From contig NZ_PVTK01000012.1 in NCBI RefSeq assembly GCF_003002925.1, positions 1 to 64,000 of the forward strand: DNA of 64,000 bases, read 5' to 3'. Below are positions 44,080 to 54,800 of this stretch, piece after piece. The translations under genes and the position numbers were made by a program. Source of the DNA: Vreelandella songnenensis (GTDB lineage Bacteria > Pseudomonadota > Gammaproteobacteria > Pseudomonadales > Halomonadaceae). Below the pieces are notes generated by a model that worked only from the letters and a program-made list of their open reading frames with translations, ran no database searches and had not been told where the DNA came from. Each line of letters opens with the position of its first letter. The first letter of the stretch is position 1.

Positions 44080-47000
44080 TACGTATCATTCTTGTGCTGG
44101 GAAGGCCGGGTCTCCATGGCCATCTCCGCTTCCAGCTGGCGTTTGACCGCCCCTGGCGAGCCGGTATGGCGTGCAAGCAGGTCGTAGGCCACGGGCACCA
44201 CAAACAGCGTGAACAGCGTAGCCGCCCCCACGCCTGCCATGATGACAGTACCGATCACCAGGCGTGATTCTGCTCCCGGTCCGCTTGAGAAGACGAGCGG
44301 GATGGCGCCCGCCATGGTGGTAATCGCCGTCATCAGGATAGGGCGCAGGCGGGTGACCGAGGCCTCGATCAGTGCGGCGCGAAAAGTATTCCCTTCATCG
44401 CGCAACTGGTTGGCAAACTCCACGATAAGAATGCCATTCTTGGCGGCCAGGCCAATCAGCAGTACCAGCCCCACCTGACTGTAGATATTGAGCGACTGGC
44501 CGGTGAGTAACAGCGCCAGCAAGGCGCCGCTCATGGCGAGCGGCACCGTGAGCATGATCACCAAAGGGTGAATCAGGCTTTCAAACTGCGCGGCCAGAAC
44601 CAGAAATACCACCACGGCGCCGAGCACCAGCAGGAATGTCGTTGCGCCGCTGGCCTGCTGGAAATCCCGCGAGGGGCCGGCCACGTTGGTCTGTGCCTCC
44701 TCGGGCAGCAGGCGCTCGGCGGCGTCCTCGAGGTAGGCAAGCGCCTCGCCCAGCGGGTAGCCGTCGGCCAGATTGGCCTCGATGGTAATTGCTCGAATAC
44801 GGTCAAAGCGGTTGAGCGTGCTGGCGCCGGCAAAATCGGAAAGCGAGACCAGGCTTGCCAGTGGAATCAGCTCACCGGAGCGCGCCGAGCGAACCTGAAT
44901 ATTATCCAGCGCCCGGGGGCTGTTCTGGCGGCCGCGGTCGCCTTCCAGAATCACGTCATACTCTTCGCCGTCATCCACATAGCGAGTGACGTTGCGCCCG
45001 CCCAGCAGTACCTCCAGCGTGCGGCCTATTTCGGTAACGGTCACGCCCAGCGCCGCGGCGCGCTCATAGTTGATGTCCACGCGAAGCTGCGGCTGGGTTT
45101 CGTTGTAATTGCTCTCAAGGGCTGCCAGGCGCGGGTTATCCTCACGCACATGGCTGATCAGCGTATCTCGCCAGCCGGCAATCTCTTCATAGGTGCCGCC
45201 GCCCAGGACAAACTGAACAGGTTTTTGGGTACGCTGCCCGAACCCCTGGCGCATGACGGGAAATGCCTGAACCCCGGGCAGCGAACTCAACTGCCCGCGA
45301 ACGTCATCCATGATCTCCCAGGCGCTTCGGCGACTGCCCCAGTCGGCCATGTTGATGATGAGGAAACCGCTGTTGAAGTTTTCGATATTGCCAAACCCGC
45401 GCGGTGCGCGTACCACGACGCGCTCGAACTCGCCGGCGTCGATGAACGGCGTCAGGCGCGCTTCGATTTCATCCATGTAGTCCATCATGTAGTCATAGGT
45501 GGCACCTTCCGGGCCGTTCACCAGTACGATGAAATTACCCCGATCCTCCTGCGGCGTGTACTCGGTGGGCAGGGCCGTTGCAAGCCAGGCGGTGGCGGCC
45601 ATCAGCAGAAAGAAAAGCCCCACCACCAGCCAACGCATGCCCAGCGTCCACTCCAGCAGGCGCTGGTAGCGGCGCTGGGTGGCACCCAGCAACCGCTGTA
45701 CGCCTTTGCCAATGCGGCTATCGTGCATACCCGGCTTGAGAATCTTGGAGGCCATCATGGGGGTGAGCGTGAGGGCAAGCAGTGTGGAAAACACCACGGC
45801 GGCGGCCATGGTCAGCGCAAACTCGGAAAACAGCCGGCCGATATCGCCCTGTAGCATACTCAGTGGCACGAAGACCGCGACCAGCACCAGCGTGGTGGCA
45901 ATCACCGCAAAGGCGATCTGGCGGGTACCGCGGAAAGCAGCGACCAGCGGCGTTTCACCATAGTCATGCATGCGGCGGTTGATGTTTTCCAGTACCACGA
46001 TGGCATCATCGACAATCAGGCCGATGGCCAGCACCAGCGCCAGAAGCGTCAGCAGGTTGATGGAGAAATTCATTACCGCAAGCGCAGTAAAGGCGCCGAT
46101 AACGGCAATGGGTACCGTAACCGCAGGCACCAGCGTGGTGCGCAGGTTTCCCAGAAACAGAAAGATGACGACCACCACCAGACACATGGCGATAAACAGC
46201 GTCATCACGACCTGGTCAATGGCGCCGGCCACGAACACCGAGGCGTCGTAGTTCAGGCTCAGGGTCATGCCGTCGGGCAGTGTGCCCTGAAGGCGCGCAA
46301 GCTCGGCCTGAACCGCATCAGAAAGCTCGATCACGTTGGCGGTGGACTGCATGATCATGCCAAGACCCACCATGGGAATGCCGTTGGCCCGGAATACCGA
46401 GCGATCTTCCACCGAACCCACCTCGACCCTGGCCACATCGGCCAGGCGCACCAGATAGCCGTTTTCGCCCTGACTGAGCGCCAGGCGCTTGAAGTCATCG
46501 GCGGTGGCGAAGCTGCGCGGCAGGCGCACGATAAACTGGCGATCCTGTGACTCGATGGAGCCTGCCGGCAGCTCGACGTTCTCGGCGCGCAGCGCATCCT
46601 CGATATCGCCGACGGTCAGCCCGCGGGCGGCCAGGGCGTTACGGTCGAGCCAGACGCGCATGGCGTAGTCGCGCCCGCCACCCAGCCGTACGCGCGCAAC
46701 GCCGGGCTGCACCGAGAGGCTATCGACCAGAAAGCGGTTGGCGTAGTCGGTGAGCTCGGTAATCGAGTAGTCGGCGCCGGAGAGGCTCAGCCAGACGACG
46801 ATCTCTTCGCTGCTATCTGCCTTGGTGACTTCGGGTGTATCGGCATCGTCCGGGAGGTTGCGCAGAGCGCCGGCGATACGGTCACGGATATCGTTGGCCG
46901 CCGCGTTAATGTCCATGTCGATGCTGAATTCGATCTCGATGCGCGAGCGGCCATCCTCACTTTGCGAGGTAATCAGCTCGATACCCTCGACACCGGCAAT

Positions 47001-47210
47001 CCGGTCTTCCAGCACCTGGGTAATGCGCGTTTCCACCACGTTGGCCGCAGCCCCCGGGTAGCGGGTATCGATACTCACCACCGGCGGGTCTACGGTGGGG
47101 TACTCCTGAAGCGGCAGGCGGTCAAGCGCGAGGAGGCCAAAGGCAATGATCAGTGCGGCAATCACCATGGCGAGCACGGGCCGCTGAACGGAGATATCCG
47201 AAAGGCGCAT
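44079..47210 (-). CDS. RND efflux transporter permease subunit
   Basis: A 1043-residue inner-membrane proton-driven pump with 12 predicted helices and two large periplasmic loops. The family landmarks are ISVQRPVLA at the N-terminus, the proton-relay pair in GLIVDDAIVVLENI and NGILIVEFANQL in the second half. It resembles the MdtBC/MexB-type multidrug class with a single adaptor. Its start codon overlaps the adaptor stop by one base (TGATG). No outer-membrane channel gene is adjacent, so a shared TolC would be needed. Substrates are unknown. Confidence 0.93.
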   Translation of the reverse strand: MRLSDISVQRPVLAMVIAALIIAFGLLALDRLPLQEYPTVDPPVVSIDTRYPGAAANVVETRITQVLEDRIAGVEGIELITSQSEDGRSRIEIEFSIDMDINAAANDIRDRIAGALRNLPDDADTPEVTKADSSEEIVVWLSLSGADYSITELTDYANRFLVDSLSVQPGVARVRLGGGRDYAMRVWLDRNALAARGLTVGDIEDALRAENVELPAGSIESQDRQFIVRLPRSFATADDFKRLALSQGENGYLVRLADVARVEVGSVEDRSVFRANGIPMVGLGMIMQSTANVIELSDAVQAELARLQGTLPDGMTLSLNYDASVFVAGAIDQVVMTLFIAMCLVVVVIFLFLGNLRTTLVPAVTVPIAVIGAFTALAVMNFSINLLTLLALVLAIGLIVDDAIVVLENINRRMHDYGETPLVAAFRGTRQIAFAVIATTLVLVAVFVPLSMLQGDIGRLFSEFALTMAAAVVFSTLLALTLTPMMASKILKPGMHDSRIGKGVQRLLGATQRRYQRLLEWTLGMRWLVVGLFFLLMAATAWLATALPTEYTPQEDRGNFIVLVNGPEGATYDYMMDYMDEIEARLTPFIDAGEFERVVVRAPRGFGNIENFNSGFLIINMADWGSRRSAWEIMDDVRGQLSSLPGVQAFPVMRQGFGQRTQKPVQFVLGGGTYEEIAGWRDTLISHVREDNPRLAALESNYNETQPQLRVDINYERAAALGVTVTEIGRTLEVLLGGRNVTRYVDDGEEYDVILEGDRGRQNSPRALDNIQVRSARSGELIPLASLVSLSDFAGASTLNRFDRIRAITIEANLADGYPLGEALAYLEDAAERLLPEEAQTNVAGPSRDFQQASGATTFLLVLGAVVVFLVLAAQFESLIHPLVIMLTVPLAMSGALLALLLTGQSLNIYSQVGLVLLIGLAAKNGILIVEFANQLRDEGNTFRAALIEASVTRLRPILMTAITTMAGAIPLVFSSGPGAESRLVIGTVIMAGVGAATLFTLFVVPVAYDLLARHTGSPGAVKRQLEAEMAMETRPSQHKNDT

Positions 47211-48277
47211 CAGCGGTTCGCCTCCAGCAGCGCACGGATGCCGGTTTCATCATCCACAATGCCTAAAAGGCGCACTTCAAGGCCGTCGCGGGCGAGCTGC
47301 AGGCCGTGGACTACTACCAGCTCGTCCTCGGCGACCCCCTCCAGAATTTCCACGTCACCGTAGCGTCGCTCACCAATGGCTACCTCTCTTCTTTCCAGGC
47401 GGGGTGCATCGTCGCGCTGGTCAATCACCATCACGTAGTGCTGGTCGCCGCTGGGTTCCAGGGCGGCTTCCGGCAGCACCACCGCTTGGCGCACCCGCTG
47501 CTGAACGATGACTTCCATCAGCATGCCCGGGCGCAGCCGCCCGTCGGCATTCTCAAGCTCGGCGCGTAGGTCAACGCTTCTGGAGATCGGGTCGATCCGC
47601 GTGCCGATACTGGTAATCTGGCCGCTGAAAACATCGTCAGGATAGGCAGCGGTGGTGGCGCTCAGCGAAAGGCCGGTTGATAGGCGGCCCAAGTAGCTTT
47701 CCGGGACGCTGAAATCGAGCTTCATGATGTCGAGCTTATCAAGCGTTACCAGCGCAAGACCTGGCGTCACCAGCGTGCCTTCGCTGATATTGCGAAAACC
47801 GACCCGGCCGCTGAACGGTGCGCGTATCTGGTAGTTGGCAAGGCGCGCTTGCAGAGCCTGAATATCGGCTTCGGCCTGGCGTAGCTGGGCTTGAAAATCC
47901 TCCACATCGGCTCGGGCGGCGAGATTGCGCGCCTGCAGCTGAGTGGAGCGGTCCAGCGCATTGCGTCTTTCATCGCTGATGGCCTCGGCCGAGCGTAGCT
48001 GCGCCTGCTCTTCGCTATCGTCAAGGCGTACCAGCAGCTGGTCGCGCTCTACCTGTTCGCCGTCCTGGAACGTAATCTCGGTGACGATATCGGTCACCGT
48101 TGCCGAGAGCGTCACGCTCTCATCGGCGCGCAGCGTGCCGAGGGCATCCAGAGGATCAGACCAGGTGGTTACCTCGGCACGGCTGCCGATCACCGCGGGC
48201 GGTGTCTGTCCAAGGACAGGAGCTGATAGGGTAAAAAGGATCAAAATAAGCAGAAAGTGTCGGGCAGGCACGAACAT
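47210..48277 (-). CDS. RND efflux periplasmic adaptor subunit
   Basis: A 355-residue membrane-fusion protein. The signal peptide (about 1-23, VLGQ) is followed by a beta barrel/lipoyl domain, an alpha hairpin (about 90-150, EQAQLRSAEAISDERRNALDR...) and the lipoyl half YQIRAPFSGRVGFRNIS. It links the RND pump to TolC. The start at 48277 (MFVPARHF) is preferred; an upstream frame lacks a proper signal peptide. First gene of the efflux operon. Confidence 0.92.
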   Translation of the reverse strand: MFVPARHFLLILILFTLSAPVLGQTPPAVIGSRAEVTTWSDPLDALGTLRADESVTLSATVTDIVTEITFQDGEQVERDQLLVRLDDSEEQAQLRSAEAISDERRNALDRSTQLQARNLAARADVEDFQAQLRQAEADIQALQARLANYQIRAPFSGRVGFRNISEGTLVTPGLALVTLDKLDIMKLDFSVPESYLGRLSTGLSLSATTAAYPDDVFSGQITSIGTRIDPISRSVDLRAELENADGRLRPGMLMEVIVQQRVRQAVVLPEAALEPSGDQHYVMVIDQRDDAPRLERREVAIGERRYGDVEILEGVAEDELVVVHGLQLARDGLEVRLLGIVDDETGIRALLEANR

Positions 48278-48396
48278 AAGCGTCTCGGTAGTAGGCTTGG
48301 TTGATATTTTTATAGGCGCATTAAAGCATGAAGAAAATTTCATCCCTGCCTTGAGCTGTTAAAATGGGCGCTCTTCTGCCCTGAGAGTCATTTTTT

Positions 48397-49581
48397 ATGG
48401 TTTATGATGTTGTGGTCATCGGCGCCGGCGCCGCGGGCCTTATGTGCGCCGCGCAGGCAGGCTATGCCGGTCGGCGTGTGCTGGTAATTGACCATGCCAA
48501 CAAGGCCGGTAAAAAAATACTCATGTCGGGCGGGGGCCGCTGTAACTTTACCAACCTTGGGACGACACCTCAGCACTTTTACTCTGCAAACCCCTATTTT
48601 TGTATTTCGGCGCTCAAGCGCTACCGCCCAGAGCACTTTGTCGAACTGGTCGACCGCCACGGCGTGGAGTACGTTGAAAAGACACCGGGCCAGCTGTTCT
48701 GCGCCACCTCGGCCAAGGAAATTTTGCGCGTACTGCAGACCGAGTGCGAATGGGCCGGGGTGGAGATAAGGCTGCAAACACAGATTACCAAGGTGGAGCG
48801 TCAGGGGGAGGGCATGCGCTTGAGCACCTCGCTTGGCAAGATAGACGCAGGCGTGGTGGTGGTGGCAAGCGGAGGTCTTTCGATTCCGACCATGGGGGCC
48901 ACCGGATTTGGCTTTGAGCTAGCGCGCCAGTTCGGCCTGGAGGTGTTGCCCACCCGGCCGGGGCTTGTGCCTTTTACGCTGAGCGATGCCTGGAAGGCGC
49001 GCTGCGTGGAGCTTTCTGGCGTTAGCCTGCCCGTCTCCGTTTCAAGTGCCGGGCAGCGCTTTGCTGAACCCATGCTGTTTACCCATCGCGGCCTTTCCGG
49101 GCCTTCCATGCTACAGATATCCAGCGTGTGGCAACCGGGTTCCGCTATCGAAATCGATCTGTTGCCTTCAGAAGATGCTGGCGATTCCCTGCGCAAGGCT
49201 CGAGACGCCACACCTAAGCGGCAGCTCTCCACCTGGCTTGGCGAACGGTTTCCAAAGCGCTTTGCCCAGGCGCTCCTTGAGTGGTATCCCGATCCGATGC
49301 TTGCCAAACCGCTGGCGCAGTACAGCAACGCAGCGCTTGAGCAATGGGGCGAGCGGTTGAATCAGTGGGCGTTGAAACCTGCGGGCACCGAAGGGTGGCG
49401 CACGGCGGAGGTCACCATGGGAGGTGTCGACACGCAAGCGATCTCGTCAAAGACATTTGAAGTAAAGGATCTGCCGCAGCTGCGCTTTATCGGCGAAGTG
49501 CTGGATGTAACGGGGGAGTTGGGCGGATATAACTTTCAGTGGGCGTGGGCCAGTGGGGTCGCCTGCGGGCAGGCCTGTTAG
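48397..49581 (+). CDS. YhiN/HI0933-family FAD-dependent oxidoreductase
   Basis: A 394-residue flavoprotein with the dinucleotide motif VVIGAGAAGLMCA at the N-terminus, the family signature MSGGGRCNFTNL (about 47-58) and a C-terminal GEVLDVTGELGGYNFQWAWASG FAD-binding block, given here as two adjoining motifs. Members (BaiN-like) are poorly characterised reductases. It is monocistronic and divergent from the efflux adaptor. Confidence 0.92.
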   Translation: MVYDVVVIGAGAAGLMCAAQAGYAGRRVLVIDHANKAGKKILMSGGGRCNFTNLGTTPQHFYSANPYFCISALKRYRPEHFVELVDRHGVEYVEKTPGQLFCATSAKEILRVLQTECEWAGVEIRLQTQITKVERQGEGMRLSTSLGKIDAGVVVVASGGLSIPTMGATGFGFELARQFGLEVLPTRPGLVPFTLSDAWKARCVELSGVSLPVSVSSAGQRFAEPMLFTHRGLSGPSMLQISSVWQPGSAIEIDLLPSEDAGDSLRKARDATPKRQLSTWLGERFPKRFAQALLEWYPDPMLAKPLAQYSNAALEQWGERLNQWALKPAGTEGWRTAEVTMGGVDTQAISSKTFEVKDLPQLRFIGEVLDVTGELGGYNFQWAWASGVACGQAC

Positions 49582-49600
49582 GCTGCCGGTGCAGCCTAAC
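49577..49600. terminator. Hairpin between convergent yhiN-like and yqjK-like genes
   Basis: A 10-bp perfect stem (gttaggctgc / gcagcctaac) with loop cggt spans the stop codon of the flavoprotein gene. There is no T-run, so it may be a barrier rather than a full intrinsic terminator. Confidence 0.55.
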
Positions 49601-49603
49601 AAG

Positions 49604-49906
49604 TCAGGTGGCGATCTTGGCAAGCAGCTTGAACTTGCGAAACAGCATGTAGCCCGCAAGGCCCTTGCGAGCGGCCCTTACAACGCCACTGGGGTGACGA
49701 ACCAACCTGTATGCAAGTACGCCACCAGCCGCATAGAGCGGTAGCTTGATGCTGCGCCAGCTGTGATCCAGCGGCGAGGTGGAGCGCTGCAGGTACTCGC
49801 TGCAGACTAGTATATCAATACGCTGCTGTTCCATCTGGGCAAGCAGTTCGGCCTTGCGCTCGGCACGACTCAATGGCTCAGCGCTCTTGTCGATTTGCTT
49901 CGTCAT
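49604..49906 (-). CDS. YqjK-like small protein
   Basis: A 100-residue protein with a charged N-terminal helix (SRAERKAELLAQMEQQRIDI) and a weakly hydrophobic C-terminal half (LPLYAAGGVLAYRLV). Size, composition and position after yqjE point to YqjK. Its start overlaps the preceding gene by 29 bases, indicating translational coupling. Function is unknown; the set is stress-induced in E. coli. Confidence 0.75.
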   Translation of the reverse strand: MTKQIDKSAEPLSRAERKAELLAQMEQQRIDILVCSEYLQRSTSPLDHSWRSIKLPLYAAGGVLAYRLVRHPSGVVRAARKGLAGYMLFRKFKLLAKIAT

Positions 49907-50285
49907 CGTCTTTTACCTCAAGCAGGGCACGGTCAGCCGCCAGCTGTTTAAGCGTCTCTTTAAGCAGCGTATGACGTCTGGCTTGATAGCCGGCGATAAT
50001 GGCCAGAAGCAGGCTGGTACCAATCAGCACGCCTGCGCTGATGCCGATTGCCAACAGTCGATAGGAATCCCAGAAGATAACCACTACCAGTGCGGTCAAC
50101 GTCGCAACGCCCAACAGCAAAAATAGCAGGCTGGCACCAGCCAGCAATATCAGGGTCAGTATACGGGCGCGCTCTTCCTCAAGCTCTAAAACCGCCAAAC
50201 GCAGGCGGGTTTCACTGTTAGCAACCAGTGATTTCAGCAAGCGTTTGGCGGCGGAATATACGCGCTGGGTTGGACCCAGAGACAT
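49878..50285 (-). CDS. YqjE-family membrane protein (phage-holin-like superfamily)
   Basis: A 135-residue protein with two adjacent membrane helices (about 52-75 and 80-103) flanked by amphipathic helices. It belongs to the Phage_holin_3_6/YqjE group, which is chromosomal and not of phage origin. Middle gene of yqjD-yqjE-yqjK; its start shares one base with the yqjD stop. Confidence 0.82.
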   Translation of the reverse strand: MSLGPTQRVYSAAKRLLKSLVANSETRLRLAVLELEEERARILTLILLAGASLLFLLLGVATLTALVVVIFWDSYRLLAIGISAGVLIGTSLLLAIIAGYQARRHTLLKETLKQLAADRALLEVKDDDEANRQER

Positions 50286-50617
50286 TAGCGACGACCGAGC
50301 AGCATACCTACCAATACACCAACGGCGGTACCGATGCCGATGCTGGACCAGGGATTCTCGCGCACGTAACGGTCACAGCAGTCAACCTGCTCGGAAAGCG
50401 TTTCGCGGGTATCTTCGTACAAACGCTCGCCGCGTGCTTCCAGCTGTGCACGGGCTTTCTTCAAACGGCTTTCAGCGCGGGCACGAAGATCGCTCATTTC
50501 GCCGCTCGCATCCTTGGAGGTCGCGTTAACCAGCTCTTCAACCGTGTCGCTCAGGTGACGTAGATCTTCTTTGAGTTGATCTGCACGGGAGTCGCTACCG
50601 AATTGACGTTTAGCCAT
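50285..50617 (-). CDS. YqjD/ElaB-family DUF883 membrane-anchored ribosome-binding protein
   Basis: A 110-residue protein with a long amphipathic coiled coil (about 10-85) and a C-terminal membrane segment (IGIGTAVGVLVGMLLGRR) with the usual ENPW motif just before it. E. coli YqjD tethers stationary-phase ribosomes to the inner membrane. First gene of the yqjDEK-like operon. Confidence 0.88.
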   Translation of the reverse strand: MAKRQFGSDSRADQLKEDLRHLSDTVEELVNATSKDASGEMSDLRARAESRLKKARAQLEARGERLYEDTRETLSEQVDCCDRYVRENPWSSIGIGTAVGVLVGMLLGRR

Positions 50618-50711
50618 TGTGTCTTCCTTTGACGAATGAATGATTTAACCTATATCAGCATAGCAGCCAACAACTGATAGACAAGCACGTTTTTTGATTG
50701 GTTCCTTGAGG

Positions 50712-51743
50712 TCAGCGGTTCAAGCCCGTTGCACTGAAGAGCGGGTTCAAGCTGAAACCGATGCTTAGCCGGTGTACGCGGTTGTCATAGTCGATCATGC
50801 TTTCCCCGTAGCCGTAATAGTACTGCAAGTGCGCCCGCAGGTTATTGAACGCGGGCCAGCTGTAGTCAACCTGGACGCCGTGATGATCTGCGCTGGGGTT
50901 GCCGCGCCATTGACCACTCACTTCATGGTTGTTGTTCAGCCGCTTGGCCAGGCGGATATCGCCATAGCCCATGTAGCGCTCGATATCCGGGTTGTCATCA
51001 TCGTTCTCCGACTCCGGCACGCGCCAGTGTGGAGCAAGCGTCAGCGCCCAGTCGCCGCGCTGGAAAATGCTTTCCAGATAAACGCGGTTCCAGCTACGCG
51101 ACAGCGGATCCGAACGCCCATTGGACTGGTGGTTGAAGGAGAAGCGATTGCGCGTATTCACCCACCCCAGCGCGCTCCAGGCATTGTCGAAATCGATAAA
51201 GATCTCGGGTTCGTAGTTGGTCTCCCGGAAAGGGGAGGAGGCGTCGGTATTGTAGGCCTGCCACCAGCTGCGCTGGGTGTAGCCAAAATAGACGTCACCC
51301 ACTTCGCCGAAAATGTCTTCGGCCAGATTGACCTTCACGCTCAGCTGGAACTTGACCTCGTTGCTGTCAGGAGAGGCGGCAGTCGTGACGTTTCTGAAGT
51401 TCGCCTCGTTCTGCCTTGAGTTGTAACTGACCGGGAACAGGTAGTTGGTGCGGTGAGTGGTAATCGCAAAGGGGTTGCGCGTGGACTCCTGCTCCAGCTG
51501 CCGACGTTCGTTAAGGTCTTCGCGAGCAATTTCTTCAGGCTGCATCTCCAGTGCCATGCTGTCTGAAGAGATTGGCGACGTATCGGCTTCATCCAGCTGC
51601 TGGCGGAGTTCATGAAGTTCGCTGTTGAGCGCACGAATACGCGCTTCAATCTCTTCTTTTGAATCGGCCAGGGCGGCGCTACTCAGCGTTTCAGCGCTCA
51701 GCAAGGCCAGCAAACTTACATACAGCAGTTTTCGGGTAACCAT
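50712..51743 (-). CDS. pldA: Outer membrane phospholipase A (OMPLA)
   Basis: A 343-residue outer-membrane barrel enzyme that hydrolyses phospholipids in the outer leaflet. The signal peptide is about 1-26 (ALA-DSK). The triad is exact: His205, Ser207 and Asn219 in FNHQSNGRSDPLSRSWN, with the same spacing as His142/Ser144/Asn156 of E. coli OMPLA. It is about 50 residues longer, with a predicted coiled coil at about 28-55 and an acidic linker before the barrel. It is divergent from the MscK-type channel gene. Confidence 0.93.
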   Translation of the reverse strand: MVTRKLLYVSLLALLSAETLSSAALADSKEEIEARIRALNSELHELRQQLDEADTSPISSDSMALEMQPEEIAREDLNERRQLEQESTRNPFAITTHRTNYLFPVSYNSRQNEANFRNVTTAASPDSNEVKFQLSVKVNLAEDIFGEVGDVYFGYTQRSWWQAYNTDASSPFRETNYEPEIFIDFDNAWSALGWVNTRNRFSFNHQSNGRSDPLSRSWNRVYLESIFQRGDWALTLAPHWRVPESENDDDNPDIERYMGYGDIRLAKRLNNNHEVSGQWRGNPSADHHGVQVDYSWPAFNNLRAHLQYYYGYGESMIDYDNRVHRLSIGFSLNPLFSATGLNR

Positions 51744-51853
51744 CTAGGTGGCTCGCAAGATAGGGGAGAGAACGGTTATCAGCGTTGTTTCTATACACGC
51801 TATGCGTGTAAGTCAACTCCTCTTCATTGCGCTTATCAATAGAACGCCTGACA

Positions 51854-54800
51854 ATGGCGCCTATTTCCGTTTCAGCGGCTTTTCTGGTGTCTGTCGAGGG
51901 CATATCCAACGTGGTGAGATTTACCGGTGGCTGGGTAGTAAAAGGGCTTTTGGCACTGTGGCTATTGATAGCCTTTGGTAGCGTTGCCGTGGCGGGCGTG
52001 GATCAGGTGCCTTCCCAGGAAGAGCTCTCTTCAAGGCTAGCCGAACTGGAGGCGCCGGAAGGCGAGCTGACCGCGCAGCAGACGCGGGACAAGAATGCTC
52101 TAGAGGCCGCCTTGCAGGCCTACGAACGCCTTGATGCCATGAATGAGCGCCTGGACGCGCTCAATCAGCGTGTTGAGCAGGCTCCTGAACAGCTTTCACA
52201 GCTTGAGCGTGAACTCAATGAACTTGAGGACAATAATCAGCAGCTGTCGGTCAACAGCTTGTCGGATACGCCGCTGGAGGAGCTCGAGGCCCAGCAGAGC
52301 GGGGCGGTGGTTTCGCTTCAGCAGCTTCAGAGTCAACTGGCCGAGGTGAATTCCCAACTGCTGGCCGCGCAGACCCTTCCCGAGCGTGCCCAGCAGGCCA
52401 TCTCCGATGCGCTGCAGCGAGTCGAGACGCTGCGCCGTCAGTACGATGAGCGCGAGGGCCTGCTGGCCGACCGCCAGCTTTCGGCGGCCAACGATGCCCA
52501 GTTGATTCAGCTGCGTCTGGAGCGCGCGCTGGCCGAGCGTGAAGTGGCTTTCAACCAGCGCGAGCTTTCCGCCAATAGCCGGCTGCGCGAACTGGCACAG
52601 CAGCGCCGCGATCTGCTTTCGCTACAGATCGATCATCAGGAGCAGCGGCTGAATCTTCTGCAGGGCGCCATTGATCGCCAGCGGCGTTTGCAGTCCGAAC
52701 AGGCGATTGCCGATGCGGCAAGGGATGACCCGCTGATTGCAGAAGGGCACCCGGTGGTACTGCGAGCCCAGCAGATCAACCAGGAGCTTAGCCTGGAGCT
52801 CTTGCGCGCCACGGACCGCGCCAACAGTATCGTGCGCGAAAATATCGAGGCCCAGCGCCAGCTGGATCACGTCCGCCAGCTGCAGCGCAGCCTGAACGAG
52901 CAGATCGATGCCATTCGCGGCAGCCAGCTGTTATCCAGAATTCTGCGCGAGCAGCGCCAGTCGCTGCCCTCGATCATGCCACGCCGCGATTTGCAGGATG
53001 AAATCGCCGACCTGCGCTTGAAGCAGTTCGATCTGATTCGCCAGCGCGACCAGCTGCGCCAGGGCGAGCGGCTGGCCACCCAGCGTCTTGAAGAAGCCGG
53101 GCTCGACGTGACCCCGGGGCTGGTCAGCTCGCTTTCAAGGCTCTATCAGTCACGCCGGGAGCTGGTCGAACAGCTGGAACAGTCTTACGGCAGTCTTTTG
53201 AGTGCTGCCATCGAGCTGCAGCTTAACCAGCAGCAGCTGTTGACTACCACGCAGGAGCTGCGCGCCACGATCGATGAGCAGCTGTTCTGGGTCGCCAACA
53301 GCCGCCCGCTGGATATCAACTGGCTGCGTCAACTTCCCGCTTACGCGCGCATGGAGTGGCGTGAAGGTGAGTGGCGAGCCATCTTGCCAAGCCGTTGGCA
53401 GGGGCTTTCGTGGCCGGTGCTCAATGGCGCACCCTTGATCCTGATCAGCCTGCTGCTGTTGGGCTTGCGCCCGCGGATAAAAAGTCGCCTGGCCGCTATT
53501 CACTCCCAGATCGGTCGCTTGAAAAGCGATACCCAGCTGCATACTCCCAAGGCCGTGCTGCTCAATGCCCTGCTTGCCATCCCCGGCCCGCTTGCACTGG
53601 CGGGGATCGGTGTGGGGTTGCGAGCCGCCCAGGGCTCGCTTGCCGATAGCGTGGCGCCCGCGCTGCTTCAGCTGTCGCTGAGCTGGGCCGTGGTGGCCTG
53701 GGGGCGGCGCCTGCTGGTGGCCGACGGCGTGGCCGAACGCCACTTTACCTGGTCGGCTGGCTACAACGCGCGGCTTCGCACGCTGCTTCGCGGGCTGGGG
53801 ATTGCCTTGCTGCCGGTTGTGGGCATTGCCGCGATGTCCGGGCAGATGGAAACCCCGCTGGCCCAGCGCCCGGTGGCCCTGGGGCTGATAACCACGGGGC
53901 TTCTCGCCATGAGCTGGTGGCTCGGGAAGCTGATTCTGTCGCATATTCCATTTTTTGGCGTGCGCCTGTTCCGCCTGATGCTGGGGCTTGCCATGGCGTC
54001 GGTGCCGCTGGTGTTTCTGGGGCTGATCGCATGGGGGTATGAATACACCGCGCTGCGCCTGGTCGGGCGGTTCGCGATTACCCTGTATCTGCTGGGGCTG
54101 TGGATCGTGGTCGAGGCGACGGTGGTACGCAGCCTTGCCGTGGCCGCTCGAAGGCTGGCTTACCGCCGCGCGCTTGCTCGCCGCCGTGCCCAGGTGCAGG
54201 AAGGTGCCGAAGGTGGGCTCGAGGTGGTGGAAGAGCCGCCGCTGGACATGGAGAAGATCAACAGCCAGTCGTTGCGCCTTTCCAAGCTGATTCTGCTGAT
54301 CGGCTTCAGTGCGCTTTTATACCTGGTCTGGTCGGATCTTCTCTCCGTACTTGGGTATCTCGATCACGTTTCGCTATGGGATGCCGAAGACGGCGACCTG
54401 GTTGACAGCGTGCTGTCGATTTCCGATGTATTTACCGCACTGCTGGTCATCGCCATTACCATCATCATGGCGAGCAACCTCCCGGGGCTTCTGGAAGTCA
54501 TGGTGCTGTCGCGCCTGGCGCTCAAGCAGGGCAGCGCCTACGCCATCAGCTCGCTGCTCTCTTATGCGATTGTGGGCTCGGGCGTGGTCATGTCGTTGGC
54601 AACCCTTGGCGTCTCCTGGGACAAGCTGCAGTGGCTGGTGGCGGCATTGAGCGTTGGCCTGGGCTTTGGCTTGCAGGAGATATTCGCCAACTTCATTTCG
54701 GGTTTGATCATTCTTTTCGAGCGCCCCATTCGTATCGGCGACACCATCACGCTTGGCAACCTGCACGGCACGGTCAGCCGCATTCGGATACGTGCCACCA

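Noticed and set aside
44568..45854. A 428-codon plus-strand open frame
   Set aside because: Antisense shadow of the RND permease gene; the protein has no recognisable features.
49878..50285. Possible prophage remnant because of a holin-like protein
   Set aside because: It is the chromosomal YqjE relative inside a yqjD-yqjE-yqjK operon; no other phage gene is nearby.
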